From positions 36,654 to 100,653 of the forward strand of contig QAYY01000011.1 in the NCBI GenBank assembly GCA_003054665.1: a stretch of 64,000 bases of DNA, written 5' to 3'. This stretch comes from Opitutaceae bacterium EW11 (GTDB lineage Bacteria > Verrucomicrobiota > Verrucomicrobiia > Opitutales > Opitutaceae). The notes beneath the pieces are model-generated. The model was not told where the DNA came from. It did no database searches and was given only the letters and a program-made list of their open reading frames with translations. Of this stretch, positions 52,648-60,806 are shown piece by piece (the first letter of the stretch is position 1; every line of letters starts with the position of its first letter). The position numbers and the translations under genes were made by a program.

Positions 52648-53322
52648 TTACGCCGGCGGGGTGGGAGAGCGCGACCCGTTGGGCCAGCTCGGCAACACTG
52701 CGCCGCCGGAAATGATCATCTTCATGCCGTCGCCGACGGACATGTCCAATTCTCGGATCTCTTCCTTGGGCAGCAGGAGGAGAAAACCGCTGGTGGGGTT
52801 TGGCGTCGTCGGGACAAAAACCGTCCAGAGCTCCGTCTTGGCCTTCGCCTGCGGTTCCCCCTGCGCTTTGTTCGTGAGAAAGCCGATGGAGTAGATGCCG
52901 GCGCGCGGGAACTCGATCAGGACAACTTTGCTGAAGAGCTGCCGGTGCTGGGAACCAAACGTAGCGACGATCTGCTTGACCGTGTTGTAGACGTTTCCGA
53001 CTCCGGGAATGCTCTGGATGAAACGCTCGGCCAGGCCGCCGAAATATTTCCCCAAAACGTATCGCGAGATGTAGCCGAGCACCGTGATCAGCACGATGAC
53101 GACGAACGTCGCGAGGATATTCCAGACCAGGTGCCAATCGCGAATCGACTCCGGGAGATACGGAAAAAAGAGCGGACGGAAACTTCCGCCCACCCATTCG
53201 AACAACCAGGCGAACACGCCCCACGTAACCGCGAGCGGCGCGAGCATGAGCAGTCCGGACAAAAACGTGTTCCGGAGAGAAACCAGGAAAGAAGGGCGCG
53301 GATCGTTGACAGGCTCGGCCAT
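52648..53322 (-). CDS. DUF502 family inner-membrane protein
   Basis: A 224-residue protein with two clear membrane helices (LSGLLMLAPLAVTWGVFAWLF near 20-40 and ILATFVVIVLITVLGYISRYVLG near 70-93). The rest is the soluble DUF502 region with SIPGVGNVYNTVKQIVATF, RAGIYSIGFLT, VFVPTTPNPTSGFLLLLP and the late VGDGMKMIISGG. The family is widespread in bacteria and its function is unknown. The ATG at 53322 is chosen because the frame upstream of it overlaps nothing recognisable and the normal family start has a short polar leader. Confidence 0.93.
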   Translation of the reverse strand: MAEPVNDPRPSFLVSLRNTFLSGLLMLAPLAVTWGVFAWLFEWVGGSFRPLFFPYLPESIRDWHLVWNILATFVVIVLITVLGYISRYVLGKYFGGLAERFIQSIPGVGNVYNTVKQIVATFGSQHRQLFSKVVLIEFPRAGIYSIGFLTNKAQGEPQAKAKTELWTVFVPTTPNPTSGFLLLLPKEEIRELDMSVGDGMKMIISGGAVLPSWPNGSRSPTPPA

Positions 53323-53365
53323 GGCGGGAACGGCGATTAGGTCACATCCCAAGCTTCAGAAACAC

Positions 53366-53393
53366 AAAAAAAACGCGGGCGCCGGGCCAGCGT
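53366..53393 (-). terminator. Terminator after the truncated module gene
   Basis: On the minus strand ACGC-T-GGC-CCGGC-GCC-C-GCGT forms a seven-pair stem with one mismatch, followed by a run of seven T. It lies 24 bp after the stop at 53417 and closes the transcript that comes from 54470. Confidence 0.8.
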
Positions 53394-53416
53394 CGGGAGC
53401 TCAAATTCCAGGCGAT

Positions 53417-53686
53417 TCAAGGCCCTTCGTAGATCTCCAACAGGACCACGCCTTCGCTGTCGTTTTTTCCTGTCACATGCACGGTGTACGTCCCGGGTGC
53501 GAGCGGCCTCTGGTTTTCGTAACGCTTGCCACCGCCGTCATAGATCGTGACCTGCGGCTCCGCGAGGGCTCCCGCGACTCCGTATTGCTCCAAGTGCGGG
53601 CCGAGAGCGCGCAGGTCAGCCCCCATCTTGCGAAGTTCATGGCGGACGCACCCTACGGACGGGCTCCGAAAACTCCCTCCGCGCAC
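53417..53686 (-). pseudogene. Truncated copy of the secreted C-terminal module
   Basis: The 89-residue frame has, from about residue 22, LRALGPHLEQYGVAGALAEP and ends in GVVLLEIYEGP. This aligns with the second half of the module encoded at 53721-54470 (VRAVGPTLEDFGVTGFLRAP ... GLVHLEVYDLP). The first half of the module and any signal peptide are missing; the 20 residues before it are unrelated. It is probably a remnant of a tandem duplication, although expression as a small protein cannot be excluded, as a terminator follows directly. Confidence 0.55.
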
Positions 53687-53720
53687 GTATCCGCCAACCC
53701 AGACTCTTCCGCTGCGGAGG

Positions 53721-54470
53721 CTACGGAAGGTCGTAGACTTCGAGATGCACGAGACCCGCTGCGTCGCCGTTGCTCGAAACCTGCGCAGTGTAGGAGCCCG
53801 GGGAGAGACGCAGAATGGCCCACCCGTCGGCGGCGCCCGGCTTCAAAGGATATGCCCCTGCCGAGAGTTGAGCTTTGGTCAGCTCGATCGGATCCGTCGT
53901 GGTGCTCGTGCAAATCTCGCCTTTGGCGTTGTAGATGGAGAGCGCAGGGGCGCGAAGGAAACCTGTCACGCCGAAGTCCTCCAGGGTCGGCCCGACGGCG
54001 CGGACCAGGATGCGCTTGGTCGCGGATGCATCCGCAGCGTCTTCGCCAACCACAAAACCTGCGGTCAAAGCCTGATCGCCGCTTCCGGCGATTCCGCGGG
54101 TGCTGAACGTCAGCAGGCGGCTGCCCACACCGGCGGCGGTCGCGGAGGGCGTGACCGTGAGCGCGAGTTCCTGCGAGGCGTTCGCCTCTTCACCCATGTA
54201 ACCGACCCGATAGCGGCCGTTGTCTTCCGGAGTGGCCGACTCGATCACCAGCACCCGTGAGTTTGCTCCAGGGATGGGATTGCCGTTCTTGAACCAGACG
54301 TTGCCAGACAGGACGGGAATCGAAAGCACGACCCGTTCGCCGGCAGGGACGGTGATCTGCACGAGGTCCAGCGAAGGAGCGACGCTTGCCTTGTTCAGAA
54401 CGAACTTCGTCTCCGCGCGAACCAGACCGGCGAGAAAGGGGAGAAGGAGGGCGGCGTGATGAAGCCTCAT
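53721..54470 (-). CDS. Secreted protein with Ig-like domain and C-terminal module
   Basis: A 249-residue exported protein. Residues 1-19 form a signal peptide (MRLHHAALLLPFLAGLVRA). An Ig-like domain follows, with the phrase SATPEDNGRYRVGYMG near 77-92. The last ~130 residues form the module seen twice in the subtilase encoded at 44891-49111: STRGIAGSGDQALTAGFVVG, RILVRAVGPTLEDFGV, and the end SPGSYTAQVSS...GLVHLEVYDLP. The subtilase module has NDNWG in the middle; here that part has diverged. The gene is set 33 bp after ybeY. The function is unknown; the module may serve secretion or surface attachment. Confidence 0.75.
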   Translation of the reverse strand: MRLHHAALLLPFLAGLVRAETKFVLNKASVAPSLDLVQITVPAGERVVLSIPVLSGNVWFKNGNPIPGANSRVLVIESATPEDNGRYRVGYMGEEANASQELALTVTPSATAAGVGSRLLTFSTRGIAGSGDQALTAGFVVGEDAADASATKRILVRAVGPTLEDFGVTGFLRAPALSIYNAKGEICTSTTTDPIELTKAQLSAGAYPLKPGAADGWAILRLSPGSYTAQVSSNGDAAGLVHLEVYDLP

Positions 54471-54502
54471 ACGGCGTGGCGGTCGGACCGGAATCCAGTG
54501 TG

Positions 54503-54979
54503 TCAGTGTCGGACTTGCAGCAAAAATCGCGGCAAGGCGTTTGCGGCGCGGAGCACGGTCATCGCCCGTTTCTCGGCGGCCCGCATCTGACGTTTTTTCG
54601 CGGGCTGCAGGTCGTCGTAGCCCGAGAGATGCAGCCAGCCGTGTACGACGTACAGCGTGAGTTCCTCCGAAAAGTCGCGATCGTGCATCCGGGAGTAGTT
54701 CGATGCGGTATCGACCGACACGCAGATTTCGCCAGCGCTCGCGAGCGCGGCATTTCCCTCGAACGTGATCACGTCGGTGATGGTTGGGTCAGAAAGAAAG
54801 TCGGCGTGAATCCTCGCCAGTGCCGGATCGGTCAGGAATGCCAGGGACAGTTCCCCGCCGGGGCATCCTCCGAGGAAGTCTCCGCCGTGTTCGTCCAGGG
54901 TATGCACCACGCGAGAAACCGCCCTGCGGTCGAGCTTGAGTCGCGGATGAGCGTTGTGGACGTGGACGACGCGGGGCAT
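54503..54979 (-). CDS. ybeY: Endoribonuclease YbeY (rRNA maturation)
   Basis: A 158-residue protein. The family motif is present as HGWLHLSGYDD: His113 and His117 are in place, but the third metal ligand, normally His, is Asp123. TDVITF (68-73) and GEICVSVD (83-90) are the other conserved segments. YbeY trims the 3' end of 16S rRNA and takes part in ribosome quality control. The ATG at 54979 is chosen because MPRVVHVHN is a normal family start and the upstream extension is Arg/Pro-rich. It stands after PhoH and PgpH, as in many bacteria. Confidence 0.92.
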   Translation of the reverse strand: MPRVVHVHNAHPRLKLDRRAVSRVVHTLDEHGGDFLGGCPGGELSLAFLTDPALARIHADFLSDPTITDVITFEGNAALASAGEICVSVDTASNYSRMHDRDFSEELTLYVVHGWLHLSGYDDLQPAKKRQMRAAEKRAMTVLRAANALPRFLLQVRH

Positions 54980-55163
54980 TCGCGAGGATTGAGCCAAGCG
55001 CCGTTTCGGGGGCAATGGGAATCTGGGCCGGACTCTGCCCGAGTTTGGAGTCGGACGAAATCGCAAGGCCGCGAGGGTAATCGATCCAAGGTCGCCGAGT
55101 TGCCTCAGCCTCTGCGGCGACGGCGGATTGTCCGTCCGCCGGTGCACGCCAACCGGAGCCCGC

Positions 55164-57560
55164 TCAGGCTTGAGCTTTGGTCGGCGCAGGGGTGCCGGAG
55201 CCCTCTTCGGCCGGGGCGTATCCGACGCGTGAATGCAGCATGTTGAGCAGCGTGAAGGTGAAGCTGCTCTTGATCTTGCTCAGTTCCTCGAAGGTGATCG
55301 GAGCCTCGTCGAGCTGGCCGTCTTCAATGCGATCGCGGAAGATCTGATCGATCAGTTCGCCCAGGTGCTGGGGGGTGACCTTCTTCATCGAACGTGACGC
55401 GGCCTCGACGCCGTCGGCGAGGTGGATGATCGCGCTCTCCTTGAATTGAGGCTTCGGTCCGTCGTACCGGTAGGTGCTCTCGCAGACTTTCGGAGCCTCC
55501 ACCGGCTTCACCAAGCCGGGCGCGACCATGGGAGCGGTGCTTCCTGTGGGGTTGGTGCCATGGCGCGAATCGTTCAGCGCTCGTTGGAAAAAGAAGCGGA
55601 TGAGCGTCGTGCCGTGGTGCTGCTGGATTACGTCGATCACGGCGCGAGGCAGCCGGTGCTTGAGCGCAAGATCGATGCCGTCCTTCACGTGGGCCTTGAT
55701 GATGAGAGCCGAAAGCGAGGGGTTGTTCTCGTCGTGCGGATTGGCGCGATCCCGCTGGTTTTCGGTGAAGTACTCCGGCTTCTTCGTCTTGCCGATGTCG
55801 TGGAAGAGGGCGCAGGCGCGGGCCACGAGCGGATTGGCCCCGATGGCGTTGGCGGCGTTCTCGGAAAGTTGGGCGACGACGAGCGAATGGTGATACGTGC
55901 CCGGCGCCTCCATCTGCATCAGGCGAAGCAGCGGGTGATTGAAATCCGTGAGCTCGAGCAGGGTGATGTCCGTGGTGCGTTTGAAGAGGCCTTCGAGCAC
56001 CGGCAGGACGCCGACAACGATGATGCCGGTCACAAATCCCGTCCCGAGTCCGGCGGCCATCTGCTTGAGGACCGTAATTGCGGGCAGCTGATCGACGATG
56101 CCCATCAGAAGGGCGAACGCGGCGACCGTCACTCCGCCAAGCCCTGCCGCGCGGACGACCCGACCGCGCTTGCGGGCCGAACGGCTGCAGAAGATGGCGA
56201 TCATCGAGGCGACAAAGGTCATCACCAGAATGTCGAGACGGTTGCCGTAGATGACGCTGGCGAAAATCGAGATGAGCAGCGCCATGAACATCGCCGAGCC
56301 GTAGTCGAGCAGGATGGCGACGATCAGGGGCGCCAGAGCGGTCGGCGCGATGTACGGCAGAATCGAAGCCGCCGTGGTGTTGTTGACGAAGAAGGGCAGC
56401 TCACCGAGCCAGAAGCTCAGCCGCACGAGCGCCAGGTTCACGATCACGACCAGGGCGAGCAGCGCCAGTCGGCCGTTGCTTTGGAGCGTCTCCTGATCTT
56501 CGAGGCGGATGTAGAAGACGCTCGCCATCACCATGCCCAGCACGAGGAGCATGCGGCCGAAGAGCTGCAGACCTTGGTCGACGCGGGCGTCGCCGTGTTC
56601 GAGCACGTATTTCCGGTGCGCTTCCAGCATTTCGTACTGGGCGGGAGTAACCCGGGTGCCGGGCTCGATGATCGTTTGTCCGCGATCGACGTGCTCGGTC
56701 ACCGGCTTGATGTCCTGCACCGCTTCGGTGCGAAGCCGGGCGGTGGCCTCGGCGTCGAACATGACGTTCGGCACCAGTCCGTTTCGGAAGATGCGGAAAA
56801 GGGCGTTGGAAACGTCGCGTCCCGACCCTTCCGCCATCAGATTGATGCGGAGGAAGGTCAACGCATCCTCCATGGTCTGGACGGGACGCTGTGTGACTTC
56901 TCCGTTCGGCTTGGTGATTTGGAAGACCGTCACGCCGTCGGGCTTCGTCGAAAGTCCGAGCGTGCGGCCATCCTGCACGCCTTCGTTGTAGATTTCGCGC
57001 AGCGAGAGGAGGCCGTTCTCGATCAGGCTGAAGCGGGTCTTGGCGTCGCCGACCGACATCACCGTGGCCACGTCCTCGGAACTGACGCGATACGGGCCTT
57101 TGGCGTTGAAGGCGTCCACTGCCTCGTTGATCGCGCTGCGGCGTTCCGGCGAGTCTTTGGAGTGTTCGCGATCGATCTTATCGAGCTGTGTGATGAGTTC
57201 GTGGATGTGCGCTTCGAAGAGGCGCAACGGCTCCATTTCGAGCCGGTAAACGGGAGGCAGGCGATTGACGCGCTGCTCTTTGGTCAGGCGGGTTTTTTCC
57301 GCGCTGACGTAGCTGAAGGGGACGCTCGCCACGATCCGCACCGACGCCAGCTGGTTGGGCAGTACCGGCAGATTCAGCGTGTTTACTCCGACGAAACTGA
57401 TCAGGACGATCGCTCCGACGGTCGCGCAGAAGACCAGAATCGCCACCAGACGGCTCGTTTCGAGGAACTCGACCGTGCCTGAAACTTCAGCGGTCTTGCG
57501 CTTGCGCGGCGGGGGTGGTGTCGCACCCGGGAGCAGCCGGAGTTTGGTGAGGATCGACAT
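55164..57560 (-). CDS. PgpH-type 7TM-HD membrane phosphohydrolase
   Basis: A 798-residue membrane protein. One N-terminal helix (about 36-60) is followed by a large extracellular 7TMR-HDED domain (about 70-340), seven hydrophobic segments (about 345-540), and an HD domain with APGTYHHSLVV, ALFHDIGKTKKPEYF and QQHHGT motifs. PgpH of Listeria and relatives degrade cyclic di-AMP in the cytoplasm. An insertion of about 45 residues (NDSRHGTNPTGST onward) lies in the HD domain after QQHHGT. The ATG at 57560 is chosen over 57629 by the family start. The gene lies between phoH and ybeY. Confidence 0.92.
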   Translation of the reverse strand: MSILTKLRLLPGATPPPPRKRKTAEVSGTVEFLETSRLVAILVFCATVGAIVLISFVGVNTLNLPVLPNQLASVRIVASVPFSYVSAEKTRLTKEQRVNRLPPVYRLEMEPLRLFEAHIHELITQLDKIDREHSKDSPERRSAINEAVDAFNAKGPYRVSSEDVATVMSVGDAKTRFSLIENGLLSLREIYNEGVQDGRTLGLSTKPDGVTVFQITKPNGEVTQRPVQTMEDALTFLRINLMAEGSGRDVSNALFRIFRNGLVPNVMFDAEATARLRTEAVQDIKPVTEHVDRGQTIIEPGTRVTPAQYEMLEAHRKYVLEHGDARVDQGLQLFGRMLLVLGMVMASVFYIRLEDQETLQSNGRLALLALVVIVNLALVRLSFWLGELPFFVNNTTAASILPYIAPTALAPLIVAILLDYGSAMFMALLISIFASVIYGNRLDILVMTFVASMIAIFCSRSARKRGRVVRAAGLGGVTVAAFALLMGIVDQLPAITVLKQMAAGLGTGFVTGIIVVGVLPVLEGLFKRTTDITLLELTDFNHPLLRLMQMEAPGTYHHSLVVAQLSENAANAIGANPLVARACALFHDIGKTKKPEYFTENQRDRANPHDENNPSLSALIIKAHVKDGIDLALKHRLPRAVIDVIQQHHGTTLIRFFFQRALNDSRHGTNPTGSTAPMVAPGLVKPVEAPKVCESTYRYDGPKPQFKESAIIHLADGVEAASRSMKKVTPQHLGELIDQIFRDRIEDGQLDEAPITFEELSKIKSSFTFTLLNMLHSRVGYAPAEEGSGTPAPTKAQA

Positions 57561-57632
57561 GGCGGTCTTGGAACGCAGAAGGCGCGACGGAAGGGTTATT
57601 GTAGCATACCGGACGAACGCCGAGCCCAAACC

Positions 57633-58607
57633 TCAGGCGTTTTCCTCCTCGATGATGGGGTTCTTGAAACGGTCGTACGCTTCTATGATCTTGAGTACCA
57701 ACGGGTGGCGCACGATATCCGAGCCGCTGAAATGGTGAAAATCGATACCTGGGATTTCCTGGAGAATCCGGTTTACCTCCAGCAGACCGGACTGTTTGGA
57801 CCGTGGAAGATCGATCTGCGTGATGTCGCCAGTCACCACCATCCGCGACTCTTCGCCGAGGCGGGTGAGAAACATCATCATCTGCTCGGACGTGGTGTTC
57901 TGGGCCTCGTCCAGCACGATGAACGCGTGGCTGAGGGTGCGTCCCCGCATGTAGGCGAGGGGCGCGATTTCGATCATGCCTTTCTCCGTCAGGCGAGCGA
58001 CGTCGTCCCCGTCGAGCATGTCGTGCATCGCGTCGTACAACGGACGGAGGTAGGGAAGGATCTTTTCGCGAAGATCGCCCGGAAGAAAACCGAGAGCTTC
58101 ACCGGCCTCGACGGCGGGCCGGGTAAGGATGATCCGTTCCACTTGGTTCTTGAGCAGGGCGGAGACGGCTGCGGCAACGGCGAGGTAGGTTTTGCCCGTG
58201 CCCGCGGGGCCGATCCCGAACACGACCGGGTTCTTCAGGATCGACTGGAGGTAGAGCTTTTGGCCGAGCGTTTTCGGAACGATCGTCTTGCGGTTCGTTG
58301 CGATCACCAACGGCTCGCCGAAGAGGGCGCGGAGCTGGTCGATCTCGCCGCGTGCGATCGTATCCACAAACCGGTGAAAGTCGGGGGTGCGAATCGATAG
58401 CCCCTGTGTCCTGGCCTCGTTGAGGAACGAAAAGAGCGATTCGGTCTGGTCCACTGCCTGGTCGGGACCCTCGATCTTCAGCCAATCCTCCCGGGTGACG
58501 AGCTTCACCCCGAGGTGCTTTTCGGCGTAGCCCAGGTTTTCGTCGCGCGAACCATACAGCTGGTGCACGTGGCGCGGACTGGGGAAGCGAAGAGTTTTCG
58601 AGGCCAT
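57633..58607 (-). CDS. PhoH-like ATPase (YbeZ type)
   Basis: A 324-residue protein. The first ~95 residues match the KH-like leader of the family (LYGSRDENLGYAEKHLGVKL). Then come GPAGTGKT (133-140), Walker B in IVLDEAQN, and TGDITQIDLPRSKQSGL near the end. PhoH/YbeZ proteins work with YbeY in RNA metabolism. The gene starts 5 bp after the HIT gene and is followed by the HD hydrolase gene at 72 bp, the usual order. Confidence 0.95.
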   Translation of the reverse strand: MASKTLRFPSPRHVHQLYGSRDENLGYAEKHLGVKLVTREDWLKIEGPDQAVDQTESLFSFLNEARTQGLSIRTPDFHRFVDTIARGEIDQLRALFGEPLVIATNRKTIVPKTLGQKLYLQSILKNPVVFGIGPAGTGKTYLAVAAAVSALLKNQVERIILTRPAVEAGEALGFLPGDLREKILPYLRPLYDAMHDMLDGDDVARLTEKGMIEIAPLAYMRGRTLSHAFIVLDEAQNTTSEQMMMFLTRLGEESRMVVTGDITQIDLPRSKQSGLLEVNRILQEIPGIDFHHFSGSDIVRHPLVLKIIEAYDRFKNPIIEEENA

Positions 58608-58612
58608 GCGGG

Positions 58613-59116
58613 CTAAGCGGGGACTTCTCCGCGCTCTTTGCGCGCCGCGCAGTCGAGGCGCTCCCAGGTCGCCTCAAGCGATTGGGGAAGGATGCGCGTC
58701 TGGCCGAGAACCGGCATGAAATTATTGTCGCCGTTCCAGCGCGGCACGATGTGGCCGTGGAGATGAGCGATGCTGCCGCCGGCGGACGAACCGAGGTTGA
58801 AACCGACGTTGTAGCCGTCGGGCTTTAGCGCGACCCGAAGCAGGCGTTTGCCGACGGTGATGATTTGGAAGAGGTCCGCGTTTTCTTCCGGCGAGAGTTC
58901 CTCGATGTCGATCACCTCTCGAAACGGAATCGCGAGCAGATGCCCCGGGTTGTACGGGAACCGGTTCAGCATGAGATATGAGAGCCGGGTTCGATACACG
59001 ATGAGCGCCGCCTTGTCGTCCCCCAACGCGGGCAACTCGGTGAACGGTCGCTGCACCGCCGGAAACCGGGGGGCCTCAATATAATCCATACGCCAATAGG
59101 CGTGCAGTTGCTGCAT
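58613..59116 (-). CDS. HIT family hydrolase (Ap4A-type)
   Basis: A 167-residue protein with the HIT motif HLHGH (118-122, in GSIAHLHGHIVPRW) and an N-terminal part with YLMLNRFPYNPGHLLAIP. Such proteins cut AMP-containing dinucleotides or act as adenylyl hydrolases. The only reasonable start is the ATG at 59116, which gives MQQLHAYWRMDYIEAP, a known form for this subgroup. The longer open frame above it is low-complexity. It heads the HIT-phoH-pgpH-ybeY run and is divergent from fabF. Confidence 0.92.
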   Translation of the reverse strand: MQQLHAYWRMDYIEAPRFPAVQRPFTELPALGDDKAALIVYRTRLSYLMLNRFPYNPGHLLAIPFREVIDIEELSPEENADLFQIITVGKRLLRVALKPDGYNVGFNLGSSAGGSIAHLHGHIVPRWNGDNNFMPVLGQTRILPQSLEATWERLDCAARKERGEVPA

Positions 59117-59348
59117 GTTGAAGGTCGGTGAGTAAACGTCCGGGTCTTCCGATGTCAAAGGTCGGAAATCGATGGGCCCAGCCGCCCGGTCGAGGCGCGG
59201 CCAACGCCGCCGGCAGCTGAGCCAACGATGGGATCCGAACGCACTTGGGCGGCCGGGCGGTGCTGAAGACCGGGGTTGCATTGCTGGAGCGAATCCGGTC
59301 CCCTGGGTGCCTTTTGCGACCGAAGTTCCGGCCGCCAAAGCTGCCACT

Positions 59349-60683
59349 ATGACACACATCACCTCACAGGGACGTCGCCGTGTTGCGATCACTGGCTTGG
59401 GAGCGGTTACTCCGCTCGGCCTGACGACCATGGACACGTGGTCAGGCTTGGTGGACGGACGGAGCGGCGTCGGGCCGATCACGCGCTTCGACCCCACCGG
59501 CTGCCCTGTCCAGTTTGCGGCTGAGGTGAAGGGTTTCGAACCGGCGGCGGCGATCCTGGCGCCCGAAAAGGCGGTGCACCCTCGCGGCGCCGGCAGCGAA
59601 GCCGTGACCGCAGCGGTTTCTCAGAAGGACGCGAAGAAACTCGGTCGTTTCACACACCTGGGCCTTGCCGCCGCGCTTCAGGCGTATGCGGATTCCGGGC
59701 TCGATCAGGTGCGCGACCAGATCCGTCCGGAACGGATGGGCGTCAACATGGGCGTGGGGCTGGGCGGGTTGCCGGAAATCGAGGGCACCCGGGATGCGTT
59801 CCACAAAACCGGATATCGCCGCATCTCGCCGTTTTTCATTCTCCAGGTCGCGCCCAACATCCTTTCGGGACAGACCGCCATCCTGCTCGATTGCCGCGGA
59901 CCGAACATGAGCAACACCGCGGCCTGCGCCACCAGCGGGCACAGCCTTGGTGAGTCGTTGCGCGTGATCCAGCGGGGCGAGGCCGATGTGATGATCGCCG
60001 GCGGCAGCGAGGCGGCGATCACGCCTCTGGCCGTGGGCGCTTTCGCTCAGATGCGAGCCCTCTCCACCAGGAACGACGCTCCGACGGCAGCCTCCCGTCC
60101 CTACGACCGCGACCGCGACGGTTTTGTCATCGGCGAGGGATCCGTCGTGTTTGTGCTGGAGGAACTCGAGCATGCGAAACGCCGCGGTGCCCGGATCTAC
60201 GCCGAACTTGTCGGCTATGCGGCCACGGGAGACGCGTACCACTTGTCGTCGCTCGCACCCGAGGCGGAGGGATCGCGCCGCGCGATGCAGCTCGCGCTGG
60301 ACGATGGCCAGGTCAATGCCGCGGACGTGGACTACGTTTCCGCGCACGCGACGTCGACTCCCGGCGGCGACGCCGAGGAAGGCGCCGCAATCGCCTCTGT
60401 TTTCGCCCCGGCGAAAGAACGCCTGCACGTGAGCGGCATCAAATCGATGACGGGTCACCTGCTCGGCGGAGCCGGAGCTTTCGGCTGCCTTGCCGCCGTG
60501 CTCGCCGTCCACCACGGCGTGATTCCTCCGACCATCAACCTTGAGAACGTCGATCCGGCCTGCGCCGCACTCGGTCTCAATTTCACCCCCAACAAGGCGG
60601 TGGAGAAGCCGGTTCGTCGCGCGTTGGCGAACGCCTTCGGGTTCGGCGGCACCAACAGCTCGCTCGTCGTCGCCAAGATCTAG
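59349..60683 (+). CDS. fabF: 3-oxoacyl-[acyl-carrier-protein] synthase II
   Basis: A 444-residue condensing enzyme of fatty acid synthesis. The active-site triad is Cys193 (NTAACATSGHS), His333 (SAHATSTPGGD) and His370 (KSMTGHLLGGAGA). The start VAITGLGAVTPLG and the end ANAFGFGGTNSSLVV are standard. Between residues ~66 and 92 there is a segment of about 15 extra residues (EKAVHPRGAGSEAV) compared with the usual FabF sequence. No ACP gene is next to it in the window. The ATG at 59349 is used; upstream frames are not family-like. Confidence 0.95.
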   Translation: MTHITSQGRRRVAITGLGAVTPLGLTTMDTWSGLVDGRSGVGPITRFDPTGCPVQFAAEVKGFEPAAAILAPEKAVHPRGAGSEAVTAAVSQKDAKKLGRFTHLGLAAALQAYADSGLDQVRDQIRPERMGVNMGVGLGGLPEIEGTRDAFHKTGYRRISPFFILQVAPNILSGQTAILLDCRGPNMSNTAACATSGHSLGESLRVIQRGEADVMIAGGSEAAITPLAVGAFAQMRALSTRNDAPTAASRPYDRDRDGFVIGEGSVVFVLEELEHAKRRGARIYAELVGYAATGDAYHLSSLAPEAEGSRRAMQLALDDGQVNAADVDYVSAHATSTPGGDAEEGAAIASVFAPAKERLHVSGIKSMTGHLLGGAGAFGCLAAVLAVHHGVIPPTINLENVDPACAALGLNFTPNKAVEKPVRRALANAFGFGGTNSSLVVAKI

Positions 60684-60693
60684 TCTGAGCGGT

Positions 60694-60728
60694 GGCAGGG
60701 GTTTTAGGATCCCGCTGCCCTGTTTTTT
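60694..60728 (+). terminator. Terminator of fabF
   Basis: The stem GGCAG-GGG / CCC-G-CTGCC (60694-60701 with 60711-60719) is followed by CTG and six T, 11 bp after the fabF stop. Confidence 0.8.
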
Positions 60729-60806
60729 ACCACGCCGGACGCCCTGTCTGGAGGTGAGCGCAATCTGCGGCCCGGAACGCCTCGCGGCTCCGGGCACGCC
60801 GGCTGA

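Noticed and set aside
55422-57482. Very long open frame (686 codons) on the plus strand opposite the HD hydrolase gene
   Set aside because: Its translation is His/Arg/Asp/Val-rich low-complexity sequence without any family motif, while the opposite strand encodes a full PgpH-type protein.
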